From an uncultured Lachnospiraceae bacterium (GTDB taxonomy: Bacteria > Bacillota > Clostridia > Lachnospirales > Lachnospiraceae), in NCBI GenBank assembly GCA_947177925.1, contig CAMWWJ010000139.1, forward strand, positions 1 through 8,485: a stretch of 8,485 bases of DNA, written 5' to 3'. The translations under genes were made by a program, and so were the position numbers. The notes under the pieces are model-generated. The model had not been told where the DNA came from, did no database searches, and saw only the letters and a list, made by a program, of their open reading frames with translations. Below are positions 6,627 through 8,485 of this stretch, piece after piece. Positions within the stretch are counted from its first letter, which is position 1. Each line of letters starts with the position of its first letter.

Positions 6627-7229
6627 TTAAATGCTTTCAATCTGTGCAACTGCTTTCTCTACCGCTGCTGTAACAGGAGCTTTCTCTGCTTTCTTTTTGC
6701 CCATAGCTGCCTCTATCTTCGGAATAAGAGAAAATGCGCTGATAATAAAGATAATTAAAATCAACACTGCAAATACGGTTCCCATTCCAAGAAGGGTATT
6801 CAGGGCAGCGCCCTTCATAAGCTCTCCAAAGGTCTTTGTTGCTTCTGTTGTCACACTGGAAATCTGCAGGTTTTCATCTAAAACAATGTCCACCGTACCG
6901 TTTCCGTTTTCACAGGCAATACTTGCAATGATTTCAACCTTGTCACTGCTGATTTTTACTTCATAGCCTGTAATTTCCTTAAAGTTACCAATCTCTTCGA
7001 TTGTATTGTTCCAACTGGAAAATATTGCGGAAAGCGTCGCATCGCTTTGATAATAAGCATCCATGCCCTGATCTATCATATCGGTAATCTCACCGATAAT
7101 CTGATCAGCCATTTGTTTTGCTTCTTCCTCAGTTACAAGCGCTGTTGTATCCTGTTCTTCCTTGCTTCCGCATGCAGTCAGACCGAAAAGACAGGTAAGC
7201 ATACCTAATACTATCAATACTTTTTTCAT
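6627..7229 (-). CDS. oadG: OadG-type gamma subunit with lipoprotein signal, truncated by an in-frame stop
   Basis: This is a 200-aa membrane-anchored accessory subunit of the Na+-pumping decarboxylase. The start is the ATG at 7229 (MKKVLIVLGMLTCLFGLTAC); an ATG four codons earlier (7241) is directly abutted by the SD-like AAAGG (7242-7246) and cannot use it. Residues 1-20 form a lipoprotein signal with lipobox LTAC (Cys20). Residues 21-140 would lie outside the membrane (acidic helical start, then beta-rich, for example KVEIIASIACENGNGTVDIV). One membrane helix spans about 144-170 (TVFAVLILIIFIISAFSLIP), and a short Lys/Ala-rich cytoplasmic stretch ends at AVAQIESI. OadG helps assemble the complex through its cytoplasmic tail, and in this family the tail should continue. 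Here a TAA stops it, and the expected tail sequence follows in frame (6495-6626). It is coupled to the upstream carboxyltransferase, whose stop is 17 nt before this start. Family firm; functional state uncertain. Confidence 0.87.
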   Translation of the reverse strand: MKKVLIVLGMLTCLFGLTACGSKEEQDTTALVTEEEAKQMADQIIGEITDMIDQGMDAYYQSDATLSAIFSSWNNTIEEIGNFKEITGYEVKISSDKVEIIASIACENGNGTVDIVLDENLQISSVTTEATKTFGELMKGAALNTLLGMGTVFAVLILIIFIISAFSLIPKIEAAMGKKKAEKAPVTAAVEKAVAQIESI

Positions 7230-7246
7230 ATGAAGTATCATCCTTT

Positions 7247-8485
7247 CTAGACTGTTCCATGTTTTTTGGCCGGACGGTCATCTCTTTTTGTAAACAGCAT
7301 CTCAAAAGCACCGATTACGTATTTTCTCGTATCAACCGCCTCCACGATTTGATCTACATAGCCTCTCTTTGCTGCGCTTGTTGCACTTGTCTGAAGTGCA
7401 GCATATTCTTTCGTCTTTTCTGCAATGACTTCAGAGCCTTGTCCTTCATACATGATTTGTGCTGCAAATTTTGCTTCCATCGTACCGATTTCAGCATTTG
7501 GCCATGCCATGGTAATGTCTGCGCCGATTGCCTTTGAGTTCATGGCAACATATGCGCTTCCATAAGCTTTTCCAATAATTACGTTTACCTTTGGAACAGT
7601 CGCATTTGCAAAAGCATAAGTTAACTTTGCAACAGCCTGTGCAATTCCTTTTTCAGAGCCTACGGTAGCCTCATAACCCTTTACATTTGTTAAAGATAAT
7701 ACCGGAATATTGAAAGCATCGCAGAAGTTGATGAAATCTGCTGCTTTATAACAGCCCTTTATGGAAAGAACACCATCAAACTTCTCTTCTACTTTTCCTT
7801 CTGCATTATAAACTTCGCTGCGGTTTGCCACAGCACCAACCGTAACACCGTTTAACTGGATAAATCCGGTTACCATATCCTTTGCATAATTTTCCTTGAT
7901 TTCGAAGAATACTCCGTTATCAGCAATATTGGATAACGCAATGGCTGTATCTCCCACACAGCCTGCAAGATTTTCACATGCCCGGTTCAAATCGTCGGTA
8001 CATTCTATGTAAGACATATCATCTTCATTATTGGCAGGTAAAAGGGAAATAAGCTGTCTGATCTGACCTAAGATAGTTGCTTCGTCACCAACTACATCTA
8101 CTACACCGCTTTCCCTGCTCTGGAAATCTGCTGCTGCAGTATCACACTTAGAAGTGTTGTTGCCGTCTAAGGCATTTGGAGAATTTACAAATAACTTAGC
8201 TGACTTTTCTTCCATAAATGTAAAGTCAGTTAAAGTAGGAACAATTGCAAGTCCGCCTCCGCATGTACCAAATAAAGCGGTAATCTGTGGAATCACGCCG
8301 GATGCCAGTGTCTGTTTCATATAAATTTCACCAAAAGCATTTAATGCATCCGTTGCTTCCTGTAATCTAAGACCGGCAGAATCGATTAAACCGATAACAG
8401 GTGCTCCTGTCTTTAATGCCAGGTCATAGAGGTTCTCAATTTTATTTGCGTGAATATCGCCAATGGTTCCGTTTAAAACAGAAGC
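7247..8485 (-). CDS. MmdA-type acyl-CoA carboxyltransferase (5' end beyond the window)
   Basis: The frame is open from the right edge, with 412 codons visible. A start at 8320 would remove conserved sequence, so the real N-terminus, perhaps 60-80 residues, lies outside. The protein belongs to the crotonase-fold biotin-dependent carboxyltransferases (MmdA, 12S transcarboxylase, PccB, GcdA). In visible numbering, the N-half has GAPVIGLIDSAGLRLQEATD and the oxyanion-hole region GTCGGGLAIVPTLTDFTFM (about 73-91). The C-half has KGYEATVGSEKGIAQAVAKL (about 269-288), TYAFANATVPKVNVIIGKAY, GSAY (309-312; KAYGGAY in most relatives) and AWPNAEIGTMEAK (327-339). It transfers CO2 between an acyl-CoA and biotin; methylmalonyl-, malonyl- or glutaconyl-CoA are possible and sequence alone does not decide. 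The usual DVPGF-PG stretch reads NVKGYEATVGSE, so it is a divergent subgroup. Its stop is 17 nt before oadG. Confidence 0.9.
   Translation of the reverse strand, partial: ASVLNGTIGDIHANKIENLYDLALKTGAPVIGLIDSAGLRLQEATDALNAFGEIYMKQTLASGVIPQITALFGTCGGGLAIVPTLTDFTFMEEKSAKLFVNSPNALDGNNTSKCDTAAADFQSRESGVVDVVGDEATILGQIRQLISLLPANNEDDMSYIECTDDLNRACENLAGCVGDTAIALSNIADNGVFFEIKENYAKDMVTGFIQLNGVTVGAVANRSEVYNAEGKVEEKFDGVLSIKGCYKAADFINFCDAFNIPVLSLTNVKGYEATVGSEKGIAQAVAKLTYAFANATVPKVNVIIGKAYGSAYVAMNSKAIGADITMAWPNAEIGTMEAKFAAQIMYEGQGSEVIAEKTKEYAALQTSATSAAKRGYVDQIVEAVDTRKYVIGAFEMLFTKRDDRPAKKHGTV

Overview
The window looks like chromosomal DNA of a low-to-mid GC, anaerobic Gram-positive bacterium, most likely a Lachnospiraceae/Clostridia member. 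This is inferred from strong AGGAGG-type ribosome binding sites, a sigma-A-like TTGACA/TAAAAT promoter, an AgrC-like GHKL sensor kinase, and a Na+-pumping biotin decarboxylase operon whose gamma subunit is a lipoprotein. No phage, CRISPR, tRNA or rRNA genes are visible.

Layout. (1) 1-488, minus strand: a TetR-family regulator cut by the left edge, preceded by a perfect 16+16 bp palindrome (519-554) that overlaps the -10 box of its own promoter, which suggests autorepression. (2) 803-2128, plus strand: an AgrC-like membrane histidine kinase with no response regulator in view. (3) 2166-2621, minus strand: a YbgC/FadM-type hotdog acyl-CoA thioesterase, convergent with the kinase. (4) 2622-3433: about 0.8 kb with no credible gene. 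It holds two unrelated long inverted-repeat elements (2771-2918 and 3066-3303) and a rho-independent terminator (3332-3380, minus strand). (5) 3434-8485, minus strand: an operon transcribed toward the left and running off the right edge. Its order is MmdA-type acyl-CoA carboxyltransferase (partial), OadG-type gamma subunit, biotin carrier, OadB sodium-pump beta subunit, OadA-type alpha carboxyltransferase without a biotin domain.

How the operon works together. Both carboxyltransferases could load or unload CO2 on the same biotin carrier: OadA works on oxaloacetate/pyruvate and the MmdA-like protein on an acyl-CoA. OadB would decarboxylate carboxybiotin and export Na+. The set therefore resembles a Propionibacterium-type transcarboxylase (5S + 12S + 1.3S) joined to a Na+ pump.

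Most unusual point. The oadG reading frame is stopped by a TAA at 6627-6629, yet the same frame continues for 44 intact codons. These encode a segment resembling the conserved C-terminal tail of OadG/the MmdE epsilon subunit, then stop naturally 20 nt before the next gene. Either the gene carries a recent nonsense mutation, or the tail is made by readthrough or non-AUG restart.
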